The notes beneath the pieces are model-generated. The model had not been told where the DNA came from. It ran no database searches and saw only the letters and a list, made by a program, of their open reading frames with translations. The position numbers were made by a program, and so were the translations under genes. 64,000 nt of DNA, taken from the NCBI GenBank assembly GCA_020524245.1, contig JAIVLN010000001.1:496001-560000 (forward strand). Reading direction: 5' to 3'. Shown here piece after piece: positions 37,172 to 47,224 of the stretch (positions within the stretch are counted from its first letter, which is position 1; every line of letters starts with the position of its first letter). This DNA comes from Rossellomorea aquimaris. Its GTDB lineage: Bacteria > Bacillota > Bacilli > Bacillales > Fictibacillaceae.

Positions 37172-38413
37172 TTATTCATCTTCTTCTATCAATGAAAGTC
37201 GACGCGTTTTTTCTGCGATTTCCTCCGGATCCACATTGATTCTTGCTACGCCCGTTTCCATCGCGGCTTTCGCAACCGAAGCAGCAACGGCTGGTGCCAC
37301 TCTTGGATCGAACGGAGCTGGAATGACATAATCTTCGGATAGCTCGTCTTCGTCAATCAAGTCCGCAATCGCATAAACTGCAGCAATTTTCATTTCTTCG
37401 TTAATGTGGGTTGCACGTGTATCGAGCGCACCACGGAATATTCCAGGGAACGCAAGGACGTTATTCACCTGGTTCGCAAAGTCTGAACGACCCGTACCTA
37501 TGACTTTTGCGCCTGCTTCTTTCGCCTCTTCTGGCATGATTTCCGGCACAGGATTTGCCATTGCGAAAATAATCGGGTCATCATTCATCGTTTGGACCAT
37601 CTCTTGAGTTAGAGCACCTTCAACGGATACTCCGATAAAGACATCCATACCTTTGACCGCTTCTTCAAGCTTTCCTTCCACTTGATGACGGTTCGTGAAG
37701 TGTGCGACTTCATCTTTTACACGGTTCATTCCGTAAGGACGCCCTTCATAAATGGCACCTTTCGAGTCACACATGATGATGTCTTTCACACCGAAACGGT
37801 TTAACAGCTTGATAATCGCAATACCAGCAGAACCTGCTCCATTGACGACCACCTTAATTGATGACATGGACTTTCCAGTCAGCTTGAGCGCATTGACAAG
37901 CCCAGCGACCGTAACAATTGCCGTTCCATGTTGGTCATCATGGAAAATCGGGATGTTCGTCTCTTTCTTCAAACGTTCTTCGATGATGAAACAGTTTGGA
38001 GCAGCGATATCTTCAAGATTCACACCACCGAAAGTCGGTTCCATCAGTTTGACAGACTGTACAATTTCATCAACATCCGTCGTATTCAAGCAGATCGGAA
38101 AAGCATCGACACCTGCGAAGCTTTTGAAAAGGACCGCTTTTCCTTCCATTACAGGTAAAGCAGCTTCAGGGCCGATATTTCCAAGCCCGAGTACAGCTGT
38201 GCCGTCAGAAACGACCGCGACTGTATTCCCTTTCATCGTATATTCGTATACTCTGTTCTTATCTTCATAGATTTCCTTACAAGGTTCTGCGACTCCTGGT
38301 GAATATGCCAAGCTTAGGTCCTGGGCATTTCGTACAGGAACTTTCGCTTTCGATTCTAGTTTTCCTTGATTGATCCTATGCATGTGTAGTGCTTCTTCTC
38401 TAGAAACAGACAT
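37172..38413 (-). CDS. ytsJ: NAD(P)-dependent malic enzyme
   Basis: A 413-aa malic enzyme that oxidatively decarboxylates malate to pyruvate. N-terminal substrate residues are in LSLAYSPGVAEPCKEI and AVVSDGTAVLGLGNIG; the metal/catalytic site is in FHDDQHGTAIVTVAGLVNAL. The Rossmann domain has VVNGAGSAGIAIIKLL. Single-domain short form, as in B. subtilis YtsJ (NADP-preferring). It follows dnaE and precedes the FadR-type regulator. Confidence 0.95.
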   Translation of the reverse strand: MSVSREEALHMHRINQGKLESKAKVPVRNAQDLSLAYSPGVAEPCKEIYEDKNRVYEYTMKGNTVAVVSDGTAVLGLGNIGPEAALPVMEGKAVLFKSFAGVDAFPICLNTTDVDEIVQSVKLMEPTFGGVNLEDIAAPNCFIIEERLKKETNIPIFHDDQHGTAIVTVAGLVNALKLTGKSMSSIKVVVNGAGSAGIAIIKLLNRFGVKDIIMCDSKGAIYEGRPYGMNRVKDEVAHFTNRHQVEGKLEEAVKGMDVFIGVSVEGALTQEMVQTMNDDPIIFAMANPVPEIMPEEAKEAGAKVIGTGRSDFANQVNNVLAFPGIFRGALDTRATHINEEMKIAAVYAIADLIDEDELSEDYVIPAPFDPRVAPAVAASVAKAAMETGVARINVDPEEIAEKTRRLSLIEEDE

Positions 38414-38548
38414 ACGTTCATCTCCCTCATTCTTTTATATATGTGAATGAAATAGTCTGCTTGTACATTATGGACAAACGAGGTGGTCTGACCACCTATT
38501 GACTTATACATTATAACAAACCTCATTCACCTGTAAAGATTTAGCGGT

Positions 38549-41500
38549 TTATTTTAGCACGACATTTTTTGAGCCGAGCAACGATTCAAACTTTACAACA
38601 CATTCTTTGACGGGGTCAATGCTGAATTCCTCGGATAGACGGACAATTTTTTTGCTCTGTTCATAGTACAAGATGACATCCGTCGTACCAGGGTATTGGA
38701 GCACGATGTTCTTGATTTGGTGCAGCACACCTTGATCCTGCTGAGATGCTTCAATCTTCAAATATAGATCCCGTTTCTGATTGCTTTGGTTATTTGCTAC
38801 TGTCTGTAGGTCGGCCGCTTTTTCTACGATGAACTTCACATTGTCCGACTTTTCTACATTCCCTTCTAATAATAGGAGATTTCCCTCCTGGTATAATTCT
38901 GGTTGTTGTTTGTAAGCTTTCGGAAAGACGATGCCTTCTATTTCTCCTGTTTCATCTCCAAGTTGAAGAAACGCCATCCAGTCTCCCTTTTTCGTTTTGA
39001 TCAACTTCGCTTTTGTCACCATCGCACCGATACGAATCCGTTTCGTCTCGCCTTCGATTTCTCCAATTCTTGTACAACTGAAGCCTTGTAACGCCTCGCT
39101 GAATTGTTCAAGCGGGTGTCCAGACAGATAGAAACCTAAGGCTTCATATTCGAATTGGAGCTTCTCTTTATCCTGGAATGGTGGTACATCTTCCATCTCC
39201 GGACTTTCAACCGTCTCTTCATCCTGGAATAAATCAATCTGTCCTTCAGCCTCGGCTTTTTGGATTTTTGCGCCATAATCGATTGCTGCGTCCAGATTCG
39301 CGAGCAGTTGGGCCCGATTGGTCGTAAATCCATCGAGACACCCTGCCAAAATCAACGATTCCAAAGATCGTTTGTTCATCGTTTTCAAGGAAACCCTTCT
39401 GCATAAATCATACAGGTTCTTGAAGCGACCTTTCTTCCTTTCTATCAAAATCGCTTCAATTGCACGAATTCCAACGTTTTTGATGACCATCAGGCCGATC
39501 CGGAGTCCTTCATCTTCAACTCTGAACCCGGCAGCACTATCGTTGATTGAAGGCGGATGAATGGATATACCCTTCTGGCGGATCTCACCTAAATAGGCTG
39601 CTGTCTTACCATGATTCCCCACAATGCTGCTCAGTAATTCAGCCAGGAAATAAAGCGGGTAGTTGGCTTTCAAATAGGCAAGCTGATAAGCGATCACACT
39701 ATATGCTACGGCGTGTGATCGGTTGAAACCGTAATTGGCGAAGCGGACGATCAAGTCATACACTTCATCAGCCGAAGCAGTATCATACCCTTTCTGTACG
39801 GCTCCACTTACGAAATGTTCCCGCTGTTCATGTAAAACTTCCGCTTTCTTCTTCCCAACAGCCCTTCTGAGCATATCGGCTTCCCCTAAAGAGAATCCTG
39901 CCATCGTCGAAGCGATTTGCATGATCTGCTCCTGGTAAACGATGACGCCATATGTTTTTTGTAAAATCGGCTCCAAGTCAGGATGCGGATAAGTAACCGT
40001 ATTCTGTTGATGCTTCCTTTCAATATATACAGGGATGTTTTCCATTGGACCTGGTCGGTAAAGAGCATTTACGGCTACGATGTCTTCGAATTCACTTGGC
40101 TTCAGTTTTTTCAATACCCGTCGCATACCTTCAGACTCCAACTGGAAGATTCCCGTCGTATCTCCTTCACTGAGCAATTCGTATGTTTTTCCATCATCAA
40201 ACGGCAACGTATGTAGTGGAATCCTCTTTCCAGTCTGAGCTTCAATTGAAGCCGTAATGTTTTCAAGCAGGGTCAAATTCCGGAGACCGAGGAAGTCCAT
40301 TTTCAAAAGACCGATGTCCTCGAGTCCATCCATCGTATATTGGGTCAGTGATAAAAATTCTCCGCCTGATTGGGTCGGCACAACATTCGTCAGCGGATCT
40401 TTACTGATGACGATTCCAGCTGCATGTGTGGAAGCATGACGTGGAATGCCTTCAATCGTTTTGGAAATCCTCCATAAATGTCGTGCGTCCTCTGATTGGT
40501 CAAGCGTCTTTTTCAGAAGAGGGGATTCTTCCAGCGCTTTATCGAGTGTGATCCCAGGTCTAGACGGTATTTGTTTCGCGACCCGGTCGATCAACTGGTT
40601 GTCCAGGCTGAGCACCCGTCCGACATCACGCACAGCTGCACGCGCTGCAAGTGTACCAAAGGTAATGATTTGCGCGACACGATCCTTCCCATATTTCTGT
40701 GCGACGTATTCAATAACATCGTCCCGCTTCGTATCCGGAAAATCGATATCGATATCGGGCATGGTTACACGCTCTGGATTCAAGAATCTCTCAAATAAAA
40801 GCTCATGTTCAATTGGATCGACCTGTGTAATGAAAAGGACGTAGGATACGAGTGATCCTGCTGCGGATCCTCGTCCAGGACCAGTCATAATTCCGTTTTC
40901 TTGTGCATGCTTCATAAAGTCCCAAACGATCAGGAAGTAATCGTTGAATCCCATACGGTCGATAATATCGAGTTCGTACTCCAACCGCTCCTGTACCTCG
41001 TGAGAAGGGGCTTGGCCGTACCTTTTCTCAACACCAAATTGACAAACTTTACGCAAATACGTATCGCTCGTTTCGCCTTCCGGTAGTGGATAAGCAGGCA
41101 ATATGGGGTTCCCGAATGAAAGCTCAACATTACATTTGTCTGCGATTTTTTCCGTATTCTCTAATGCTTCGGGCGTATGGGAGAACAACGCTCTCATTTC
41201 ATCAGCTGTTTTGAAGTAATGTTCATCCGTCTGAAACCGGCCTTCATCTTCTTCATTCAACTTCTTACCGAGTTTGATTGCCCGTAACGCTTCATAAGCC
41301 TTCGAGTCGTTTTGATCTATGTAATGGATATTGTTCGTTACAACTAGCGGTACGTCCGTCTCCTTCGACAATTGAACTAAGGTGAGGTTCAGTTCTTTTT
41401 CCTTCCCAAGTCCGTGATCTTCAAGACCAAGATAAAAGTTGCCTCCGAAAAGATTCTTCATATACTCAATCAACTTGTAGTGCTGAGCTTTTCCACTTAG

Positions 41501-41914
41501 CAAGGTCCTTTGGATGATGCCTTCAACCCCAGAGGAAACTGCCAGCAAACCTTCATGATACTTATGTAAATCATTGAAATCGAGGGCATGTTGCGAATTC
41601 CGTTCATCTGATTGGAGTTTGGAACTGATTTCAACCAAATTTTGATAGCCTCGATGATTCATTGCATATAAGAGCAACCGCACAGGGGCTGCGTCTTGTT
41701 TAGACTGGATGTCCACATCTAACCCAAGTATAGGTTTAATCCCTTTACGCTGACATGATTTATAAAAAGGGATGATCCCATACATGACGTTCCGGTCGGT
41801 AATTGCGAGTGACTGCATTCCTTCTTCTTTCGCCTTATCCGTCAAACGCTCGATACGGCACGCACTCTCCAATAAAGAAAATTCACTATGTACGTTCAAA
41901 TGGACGTAGCCCAT
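38549..41914 (-). CDS. dnaE: DNA polymerase III alpha subunit DnaE
   Basis: A 1121-aa class C polymerase that extends primers on the lagging strand beside PolC. It has a PHP domain (1-about 210, VHLNVHSEFSLLESACRIERL), a polymerase core with catalytic acidic residues in PGRGSAAGSLVSYVL and PDIDIDFPDTKRD, a helix-hairpin-helix tandem (about 790-880) and an OB-fold (about 990-1060, IRIGAMVTKAKLIKTKKGDW). No exonuclease insert, as for DnaE. Divergent from ytrH. The 130-bp gap holds their promoters, not resolved here. Confidence 0.97.
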   Translation of the reverse strand: MGYVHLNVHSEFSLLESACRIERLTDKAKEEGMQSLAITDRNVMYGIIPFYKSCQRKGIKPILGLDVDIQSKQDAAPVRLLLYAMNHRGYQNLVEISSKLQSDERNSQHALDFNDLHKYHEGLLAVSSGVEGIIQRTLLSGKAQHYKLIEYMKNLFGGNFYLGLEDHGLGKEKELNLTLVQLSKETDVPLVVTNNIHYIDQNDSKAYEALRAIKLGKKLNEEDEGRFQTDEHYFKTADEMRALFSHTPEALENTEKIADKCNVELSFGNPILPAYPLPEGETSDTYLRKVCQFGVEKRYGQAPSHEVQERLEYELDIIDRMGFNDYFLIVWDFMKHAQENGIMTGPGRGSAAGSLVSYVLFITQVDPIEHELLFERFLNPERVTMPDIDIDFPDTKRDDVIEYVAQKYGKDRVAQIITFGTLAARAAVRDVGRVLSLDNQLIDRVAKQIPSRPGITLDKALEESPLLKKTLDQSEDARHLWRISKTIEGIPRHASTHAAGIVISKDPLTNVVPTQSGGEFLSLTQYTMDGLEDIGLLKMDFLGLRNLTLLENITASIEAQTGKRIPLHTLPFDDGKTYELLSEGDTTGIFQLESEGMRRVLKKLKPSEFEDIVAVNALYRPGPMENIPVYIERKHQQNTVTYPHPDLEPILQKTYGVIVYQEQIMQIASTMAGFSLGEADMLRRAVGKKKAEVLHEQREHFVSGAVQKGYDTASADEVYDLIVRFANYGFNRSHAVAYSVIAYQLAYLKANYPLYFLAELLSSIVGNHGKTAAYLGEIRQKGISIHPPSINDSAAGFRVEDEGLRIGLMVIKNVGIRAIEAILIERKKGRFKNLYDLCRRVSLKTMNKRSLESLILAGCLDGFTTNRAQLLANLDAAIDYGAKIQKAEAEGQIDLFQDEETVESPEMEDVPPFQDKEKLQFEYEALGFYLSGHPLEQFSEALQGFSCTRIGEIEGETKRIRIGAMVTKAKLIKTKKGDWMAFLQLGDETGEIEGIVFPKAYKQQPELYQEGNLLLLEGNVEKSDNVKFIVEKAADLQTVANNQSNQKRDLYLKIEASQQDQGVLHQIKNIVLQYPGTTDVILYYEQSKKIVRLSEEFSIDPVKECVVKFESLLGSKNVVLK

Positions 41915-42048
41915 CAGCTGTCACTCCCTTCTATAAAGATCTTATCCCCATTATATACAAGACAGAGACAACAATAAATCAAGCATACTTGAAGATGGCT
42001 GTCCATATTTATAGTTATGAGTGATCCCATTAAAAGGTGGAATGATCT

Positions 42049-42381
42049 ATGGTCCGCGATTTTGTTTCAACAAACATCATCTATTTCTTCGTAGCGTTCG
42101 GGATAATCATTGGTGGATGTTTAATCGGGGCGTTAGGAATGATGCTTACTGGCAATCCCCCTTTTGAATCTATGAGTAAACTATCCAGGAATTTAAAGAT
42201 ATGGGCGATTGTTGCTGCTATTGGAGGTACGTTTGATACCATCAATAAATTTGGGGACAGTTTATTTATTAGCGGTGCACCGTTAGAGGTCTTAAAGCAA
42301 ATCATTTATATTGTCGCTGCATTAGTTGGTGCAAATGCTGGAGAGGCAATCATTCACTGGATCACACAGGAGGTTGATTGA
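42049..42381 (+). CDS. ytrH: YtrH-family sporulation protein
   Basis: A 110-aa membrane protein with three hydrophobic segments (IIYFFVAFGIIIGGCLIGALG at 10-30; IWAIVAAIGGTFDTI; IIYIVAALVGANAGEAII). It matches the YtrH family, a SigE-dependent sporulation protein next to dnaE in Bacillus. Role in the mother cell is not defined at the molecular level. AGGTGG precedes the ATG. Its stop overlaps the ytrI start by one base (TGATG). Confidence 0.88.
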   Translation: MVRDFVSTNIIYFFVAFGIIIGGCLIGALGMMLTGNPPFESMSKLSRNLKIWAIVAAIGGTFDTINKFGDSLFISGAPLEVLKQIIYIVAALVGANAGEAIIHWITQEVD

Positions 42382-42884
42382 TGCGAATACCCCCTCTATA
42401 TAGACGTAAAGGCTATCAACGTTTTTTTGCAGGAATAATTATCGGTATTATTATTGGATGGTCCTTTTTTATGCTTAGTTATGGTGAATTGCAGGACGAC
42501 TATATTAAGTTGATTAGAGAAAAAGATAATCAAATAGGAAAATTAAAAAATACGATTGATCACTACCAGGATGAGGATATCCAAAAGAATAAAGAAATTG
42601 AAAAGAAATTACGCATCCAAGAAATTGACATAACCTTTTTAAACCAAGAAAAAATTAAGCTTGTAGGACTTTCAAAAATTGAGCTAGAGAAAAGTATACA
42701 TTTTCAGTTGCATGATTTACTTACAAAAGATATTGAATCAGTGAGTAAACATACCAATCTCATAGTAAAAGCTTTAGAAAATAAAACTTTCATTATCGAA
42801 AATGAAAAATTCCAAGTGAAAGTCTATCAAATGCATCTTTATACAACACTTCGTTTATATTTGAATGTAGAAAGAGTCAAATAG
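42381..42884 (+). CDS. ytrI: YtrI-family sporulation membrane protein
   Basis: A 167-aa protein with one N-terminal transmembrane segment (FFAGIIIGIIIGWSFFMLSYG, about 16-36) and a long charged coiled-coil-like region (about 45-100, KLIREKDNQIGKLKNTIDHY). It ends in a soluble domain. This matches YtrI. AGGAGG lies 7 nt before the ATG at 42381; a TTG at 42378 is less likely. Translationally coupled to ytrH. Base composition is more A-rich than its neighbours. Confidence 0.85.
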   Translation: MRIPPLYRRKGYQRFFAGIIIGIIIGWSFFMLSYGELQDDYIKLIREKDNQIGKLKNTIDHYQDEDIQKNKEIEKKLRIQEIDITFLNQEKIKLVGLSKIELEKSIHFQLHDLLTKDIESVSKHTNLIVKALENKTFIIENEKFQVKVYQMHLYTTLRLYLNVERVK

Positions 42885-42989
42885 GGGTGTGTTTTTGACA
42901 ATTCTGAGACAAATGGGCATAAGAGTCGCAAAGTACATGCACTTCGTATACAATAGAAATAGGATTAAAAGTGTAAAGGGGTAATGTGT

Positions 42990-43181
42990 ATGATTATCAA
43001 TCGAAAAGAAATGGCAAAGGCGAAGGTCGAGAAATTGTTGAGCGGATATTCTGCTTTCGCAGAATCAAAAGAAGTTGCTGAATTGATTAAGAAACAGGCA
43101 CAAGAATTAAACATTGAATTCGTAGAGGACGTGACTGAAATTGGATCTTGGTTCATCCCAGCCAAACCCCAAGAACAGTAA
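42990..43181 (+). CDS. Small conserved-looking protein of unknown function
   Basis: A 63-aa soluble protein, MIINRKEMAKAKVEKLLSGY at the start and EIGSWFIPAKPQ near the end. It is not recognised. AAAGGGG lies 8 nt before the ATG at 42990; an ATG at 42984 is too close to it. It has its own upstream gap and a strong downstream hairpin, so it looks like a real monocistronic gene. Convergent with nrnA. Confidence 0.65.
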   Translation: MIINRKEMAKAKVEKLLSGYSAFAESKEVAELIKKQAQELNIEFVEDVTEIGSWFIPAKPQEQ

Positions 43182-43185
43182 TAAA

Positions 43186-43228
43186 AGTTAGCCCCGACCT
43201 TCAGACTGGAAGGATACGGGGCTATTAT
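43186..43228. terminator. Terminator between the 63-aa gene and nrnA
   Basis: TAGCCCCG / CGGGGCTA with inner CCTTC / GAAGG, flanked by short A and T runs. It can serve both convergent genes. Confidence 0.78.
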
Positions 43229-43239
43229 TATGGACTTTT

Positions 43240-44184
43240 TTAATTTGTTTCTTTGCAAGCCTCAATCAAATCTTGGATGATCTGTTCGGTTTCTTTGATC
43301 GTATGAACCGTCGCCCCTGATGCCATTGGATGGCCCCCGCCGTTATACTTCGCCGCGATCGTATTAACAATCGGACCTTTAGAACGCAAACGGACACGGA
43401 TTTGGTCCGGCTCCTCTACGAAAAACACCCACGTCTTCAACCCTTCTACGTTGGAAAACGTGTTAACGAGCAATGAGGACTCACTCGGTGTCGTGTTGAA
43501 TTCCTCCATCACTTCTTTTGTCAGATAAATGTATCCAACTCCAGGATCGACATACTGAAAATGGGATAATACATACCCATTCAAGCGCGCAAGGCTCAAG
43601 GAAACCTTGTACATCTCATTATAGACAGCAGATAGATCAAAATCATAATTGCGTAATTCCCCGGCGAATTTCATCGTTTTTTCAGTCGCGTTCGGGAACA
43701 AGAATCTGCCTGTATCTCCTACAATACCTGTATATAACAGCTCTGCCCCTTTATCCGTCAGTTTGAATGAATGATTGTCTCTCCCATAAAGGTAAAATTC
43801 ATAAATCATTTCACTGACGCTGCTCGCTTCTGTATCCACCCAGATCATGTCTCCGTATTTGTCTTCATTCGGATGGTGATCGATCTTAATAATGTAATCA
43901 CCTAGAGTATAACGTGTATCACTGATTCGAGCTTCATTAGCTGTATCACAGATGATGACCAATGCGCCTTTATATACATCATCCTCAATCGTGTCCATCC
44001 GGTTCATGAACGTCAATGAAGGTTCTTCTTCTCCGACAACATAGATCGACTTCTGAGGAAAAGTCGCCTTCAAAATTTCTGCCAATCCACCTTGTGACCC
44101 GAGGGCATCCGGATCAGGTCGGACATGACGATGGATAATGATCTTATCAAAGTCTTTGATCTTCTCAATAATTTGTTCTTTCAT
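43240..44184 (-). CDS. nrnA: Bifunctional oligoribonuclease / PAP phosphatase NrnA
   Basis: A 314-aa DHH-DHHA1 phosphoesterase that degrades nanoRNA and removes the 3' phosphate from pAp. The N-terminal motifs are HVRPDPDALGS (20-30) and DHHPNED (102-108). The C-terminal DHHA1 domain has the substrate motif YNGGGHPMASGA (about 280-291). Length and motifs match B. subtilis YtqI/NrnA. In B. subtilis it also follows ytrI. Confidence 0.95.
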   Translation of the reverse strand: MKEQIIEKIKDFDKIIIHRHVRPDPDALGSQGGLAEILKATFPQKSIYVVGEEEPSLTFMNRMDTIEDDVYKGALVIICDTANEARISDTRYTLGDYIIKIDHHPNEDKYGDMIWVDTEASSVSEMIYEFYLYGRDNHSFKLTDKGAELLYTGIVGDTGRFLFPNATEKTMKFAGELRNYDFDLSAVYNEMYKVSLSLARLNGYVLSHFQYVDPGVGYIYLTKEVMEEFNTTPSESSLLVNTFSNVEGLKTWVFFVEEPDQIRVRLRSKGPIVNTIAAKYNGGGHPMASGATVHTIKETEQIIQDLIEACKETN

Positions 44185-44290
44185 TTTGTACTCCTTCTAT
44201 CTGTAACCTAATGTTCATTTCTAAATATGGATTTTTACGGTGAAGTTCTATACAATGGTAGTCGACATCAATTCTAATTGGAGGATTACC

Positions 44291-44593
44291 ATGCCTGCAT
44301 TCATTATTGTAATTGTAATTGCATTAAGTCTTTATATTTTCTATAAAATTAAAGAGTGGCGAGTGAAAGCTCCTTATGAAAAACGCTGGACGAAAGCGAA
44401 AGCGAATATCGCCTTAGGCGCTTTTATTGGTACATATGGTTTGAACCGTTTGTTCATCAACGAATCCAAATACGATTTGATTATCGGAGGCGTATTCCTC
44501 GTCCTGGGAATCTTGAATATCGTCATGGGATATAAAGCGTATAAGTATTTCTTGCCTCTCGCGATTGAAGAGAGCGAGCAAACCAAATCCTAA
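44291..44593 (+). CDS. ytpI: YtpI-like small membrane protein
   Basis: A 100-aa protein with three hydrophobic segments: MPAFIIVIVIALSLYIFYKI, IALGAFIGTYGLNRLF and IIGGVFLVLGILNIVMGYKA. It matches YtpI in size, topology and location after nrnA. Function unknown. The frame extends to a GTG at 44240, but GGAGG lies 6 nt before the ATG at 44291. Confidence 0.83.
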   Translation: MPAFIIVIVIALSLYIFYKIKEWRVKAPYEKRWTKAKANIALGAFIGTYGLNRLFINESKYDLIIGGVFLVLGILNIVMGYKAYKYFLPLAIEESEQTKS

Positions 44594-44602
44594 AGCATAT
44601 GT

Positions 44603-44637
44603 TGGGGGCTGACACGATGGTGTCTGCCCCCTTTTTG
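44603..44637 (+). terminator. ytpI terminator
   Basis: GGGGGCTGACAC / GTGTCTGCCCCC followed by T5. Confidence 0.92.
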
Positions 44638-44643
44638 CATGCA

Positions 44644-45981
44644 TTACATATGTCTATCAATCAGCTGAGCCATCATGAGAGCTTTGCCTACGACATCCCC
44701 TTCATGATAAATTTCCACGTCCACTTTTCCATATCGGCGGCTCAGTTCCAATATTTTCGGACGGATTGTAATTTTACTATCGATCTGTACAGGTTTCAAA
44801 AAGTATAGCGTAATGTTTTCAACAACGAGGTCACCCTTCTTCTGCTTTCGAAGTGCACGACTTCCGACCTCTGATACGAGGGTCGTCATGACACCATAGG
44901 ACAGCGTACCGAGGTAACTGGTCATCTGAGGTGTGATTTCGCACGTATAGGATTCCTCATCCTCTTCTTCGATATCCTGCACATGGCTCGTGATCAGGTC
45001 ATCAAACGTTTCTCCGACCTGTGGCTGTTTCTGAATCATTTGCAGCGCCTTCAGGACATCCTGACGGCTGATGATGCCTTGCAAGGTCTGATGCGTATCA
45101 ATGACCGGAAGCAATTCAATCCCTTCCCAAATCATCATATGGGCTGCATTGGCGACAGAAGTCGTCCCTTTTACCGAAATCGGATTTTTGGTCATCACTT
45201 TTTCAATCATAAGACCATGATCAATTCCGATGATATCTTTAGCGGTTACGACTCCGACGACGCGCATCATTTTATCTACGACCGGATAACGGCTGTGTCC
45301 TGTCGTTTCATTCAATTCATACCATTTGGAAACCTTGTCCGTTTTCATCAGATAGTTCGTATGTTCAATCGAAGTCGTAATGTCACTGACGAGGACGATT
45401 TCTTTTTTGATCAGCTGATCATAAATGGCACGGTTGATCATAGCAGCAACCGTGAACGTATCGTAGCTCGTCGAAATGACCGGAAGCTCCAATTCATCGG
45501 CCAACTTTTTGACAGACTCTTCGGTATCAAAGCCCCCGGTAATCAACACGGCCGCACCAGCTTTCAAACCGAGTGCGTGAGCTTTCGTTCGGTTACCGAC
45601 AATGAGAAGACTGTCCGGATCGACATAACGCATCATCGCCTCGAGTTTCATCGCCCCGATAACGAACTTGTTGAGCGTCTTATGCAATCCTTGTTTGCCA
45701 CCTAAAACTTGTCCGTCTACGACGTTAACGACCTCTGCATAGGTGAGTTTTTCAATGTTTTCTTTGCGTTTCTTTTCGATTCGAATCGTTCCAACTCGTT
45801 CAATTGTGCTTACGGTGCCCTGGTTTTCGGCATCCTTTATCGCACGGTAGGCTGTACCCTCACTTACGGAAAGAGCTTTAGCGATCTGCCTGACGGATAT
45901 TTTACTACCGATATCCAATGTTTCAATGTAATCTAGTATTTGTTCGTGTTTCGTTGCCATATTTTCACCAAGCTTTCTCAT
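44644..45981 (-). CDS. ytoI: CBS-DRTGG-hot-dog domain protein YtoI
   Basis: A 438-445-aa cytosolic protein with domains in order: helix-turn-helix (SVRQIAKALSVSEGTAYRAI, about 30-50), a DRTGG domain (about 75-185), two CBS domains (about 195-310, VMTKNPISVKGTTSVANAAH) and a C-terminal hot-dog domain (about 340-440). CBS pairs bind adenine nucleotides or c-di-AMP in other proteins; the ligand here is unknown. Two starts are possible: 45981 with AGGAAAG upstream, or 45960, which gives the MATKHEQIL N-terminus of B. subtilis YtoI. Confidence 0.92.
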   Translation of the reverse strand: MRKLGENMATKHEQILDYIETLDIGSKISVRQIAKALSVSEGTAYRAIKDAENQGTVSTIERVGTIRIEKKRKENIEKLTYAEVVNVVDGQVLGGKQGLHKTLNKFVIGAMKLEAMMRYVDPDSLLIVGNRTKAHALGLKAGAAVLITGGFDTEESVKKLADELELPVISTSYDTFTVAAMINRAIYDQLIKKEIVLVSDITTSIEHTNYLMKTDKVSKWYELNETTGHSRYPVVDKMMRVVGVVTAKDIIGIDHGLMIEKVMTKNPISVKGTTSVANAAHMMIWEGIELLPVIDTHQTLQGIISRQDVLKALQMIQKQPQVGETFDDLITSHVQDIEEEDEESYTCEITPQMTSYLGTLSYGVMTTLVSEVGSRALRKQKKGDLVVENITLYFLKPVQIDSKITIRPKILELSRRYGKVDVEIYHEGDVVGKALMMAQLIDRHM

Positions 45982-46021
45982 GGCTAAGTCTTTCCTATTA
46001 TACTAAGGGTACAACACTACA

Positions 46022-46273
46022 TCAATGTTGTCTTACTCTCTTCCGTTCTTTTTGCACCTGTTTAGATGGGACACGCTGTGGTGCGTATTGGGAATATCTT
46101 TGGAACATCAAGGCGGACAGGTTCCCACCGATCACGAAAACGGCGAAAATGAGCCAGATCGCAGAAAACCATCCACTTAAACCCGGCTCCATCTCAGGAA
46201 GATACGGTACTGCAAAATAAACGAGAGCAAGTCCTGCTAATAAAGATAATAGCAAGCGATTCTTCAATGACAT
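46022..46273 (-). CDS. Small membrane protein of unknown function
   Basis: An 83-aa (or 81-aa) protein with two hydrophobic segments (LLLSLLAGLALVYFAVPYL; SAIWLIFAVFVIGGNLSALMF) and a basic tail (KQVQKERKRVRQH). Not recognised. AAAGGAG lies 3 nt from the ATG at 46273 and 9 nt from a TTG at 46267, so the TTG may be the true start. Between ytoI and ytkL, same strand. Confidence 0.7.
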   Translation of the reverse strand: MSLKNRLLLSLLAGLALVYFAVPYLPEMEPGLSGWFSAIWLIFAVFVIGGNLSALMFQRYSQYAPQRVPSKQVQKERKRVRQH

Positions 46274-46347
46274 CGTCTCCTTTCAAAAAGAGGTAGTCCT
46301 TTTTACATACTTTATGCAACCACCTCTAAAGAAAGAAGAACCTCCCA

Positions 46348-47028
46348 TTAAAGTTCGATGGATTCTCCGGATTTCAATACGCGTCCCTTTTTACCTTCCA
46401 GATCATTAACAAAAGCTTCTGGGTCCTGTTCGATGACCGGGAACGTATTATAGTGGACTGGAACGACGGTGTTCGCTTTCAACCAGCTTGCTGCGATAGA
46501 AGCATCCTCCGGCCCCATTGTGAAATTGTCACCGATCGGTAAGAATGCGATATCAATGTAATTCTGTTCACCAATCAACTTCATATCTGAAAAAAGTGCC
46601 GTGTCCCCCGCGTGGTAGACGGTCTTGTCTTCGGCGGTGAAAAGAAGTCCAGCAGGCATGCCTGTGTAGACGACAGTGCCGTCTTCTTCAGCATAACTGG
46701 AACCATGGAACGCTTGAGTGAGTTTTACTCTTCCAAAATCAAATTCGCGTGCACCTCCGATGTGCATCGGGTGCGTCTCGACACCTTTTGTTGCGAGATA
46801 ATTGGCTAGTTCAAATGGTGCTACGACTAGAGAGTCATTCCTTTTCGCAATATCGACGGTATCACCGACATGATCGTTGTGACCATGTGTAAGCAGGATG
46901 ACGTCAGCATTCACTTCATCCGCTGTGATATGGCATTGCTCGTTCCCTGTGATAAAAGGGTCAATCCAAATCGACTTGCCATTCGTTTCAATTGCGACGA
47001 CAGAATGTCCATAATACGTTACTTTCAT
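46348..47028 (-). CDS. ytkL: UPF0173 metallo-beta-lactamase-fold hydrolase
   Basis: A 226-aa MBL-fold protein, [20 protein letters not shown] at the start. The metal motif is [10 protein letters not shown] (47-56), with later ligands in [12 protein letters not shown] and VPVHYNTFP. Substrate unknown. The frame extends to 47124, but GGAGAG lies before the ATG at 47028, which gives the family N-terminus. No terminator was identified downstream. Confidence 0.92.
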   Translation of the reverse strand: MKVTYYGHSVVAIETNGKSIWIDPFITGNEQCHITADEVNADVILLTHGHNDHVGDTVDIAKRNDSLVVAPFELANYLATKGVETHPMHIGGAREFDFGRVKLTQAFHGSSYAEEDGTVVYTGMPAGLLFTAEDKTVYHAGDTALFSDMKLIGEQNYIDIAFLPIGDNFTMGPEDASIAASWLKANTVVPVHYNTFPVIEQDPEAFVNDLEGKKGRVLKSGESIEL

Positions 47029-47224
47029 TATGATCTCTCCTCTTTCCAAATTTGGTGTTAGATCTGTTCTAATCCTTCTACCTGATCGATTCTTATTCCT
47101 TCTTCCAAGTAAAAAGATGAACACACATTTCTTGTACCCGTTTTTTTCGAGGTTTAAAAAGTCGAGTTAAACAGTCAATATCTTTTTGACCCAAATCTAA
47201 ACGAAATATCCCTCAGCTTCAGGA

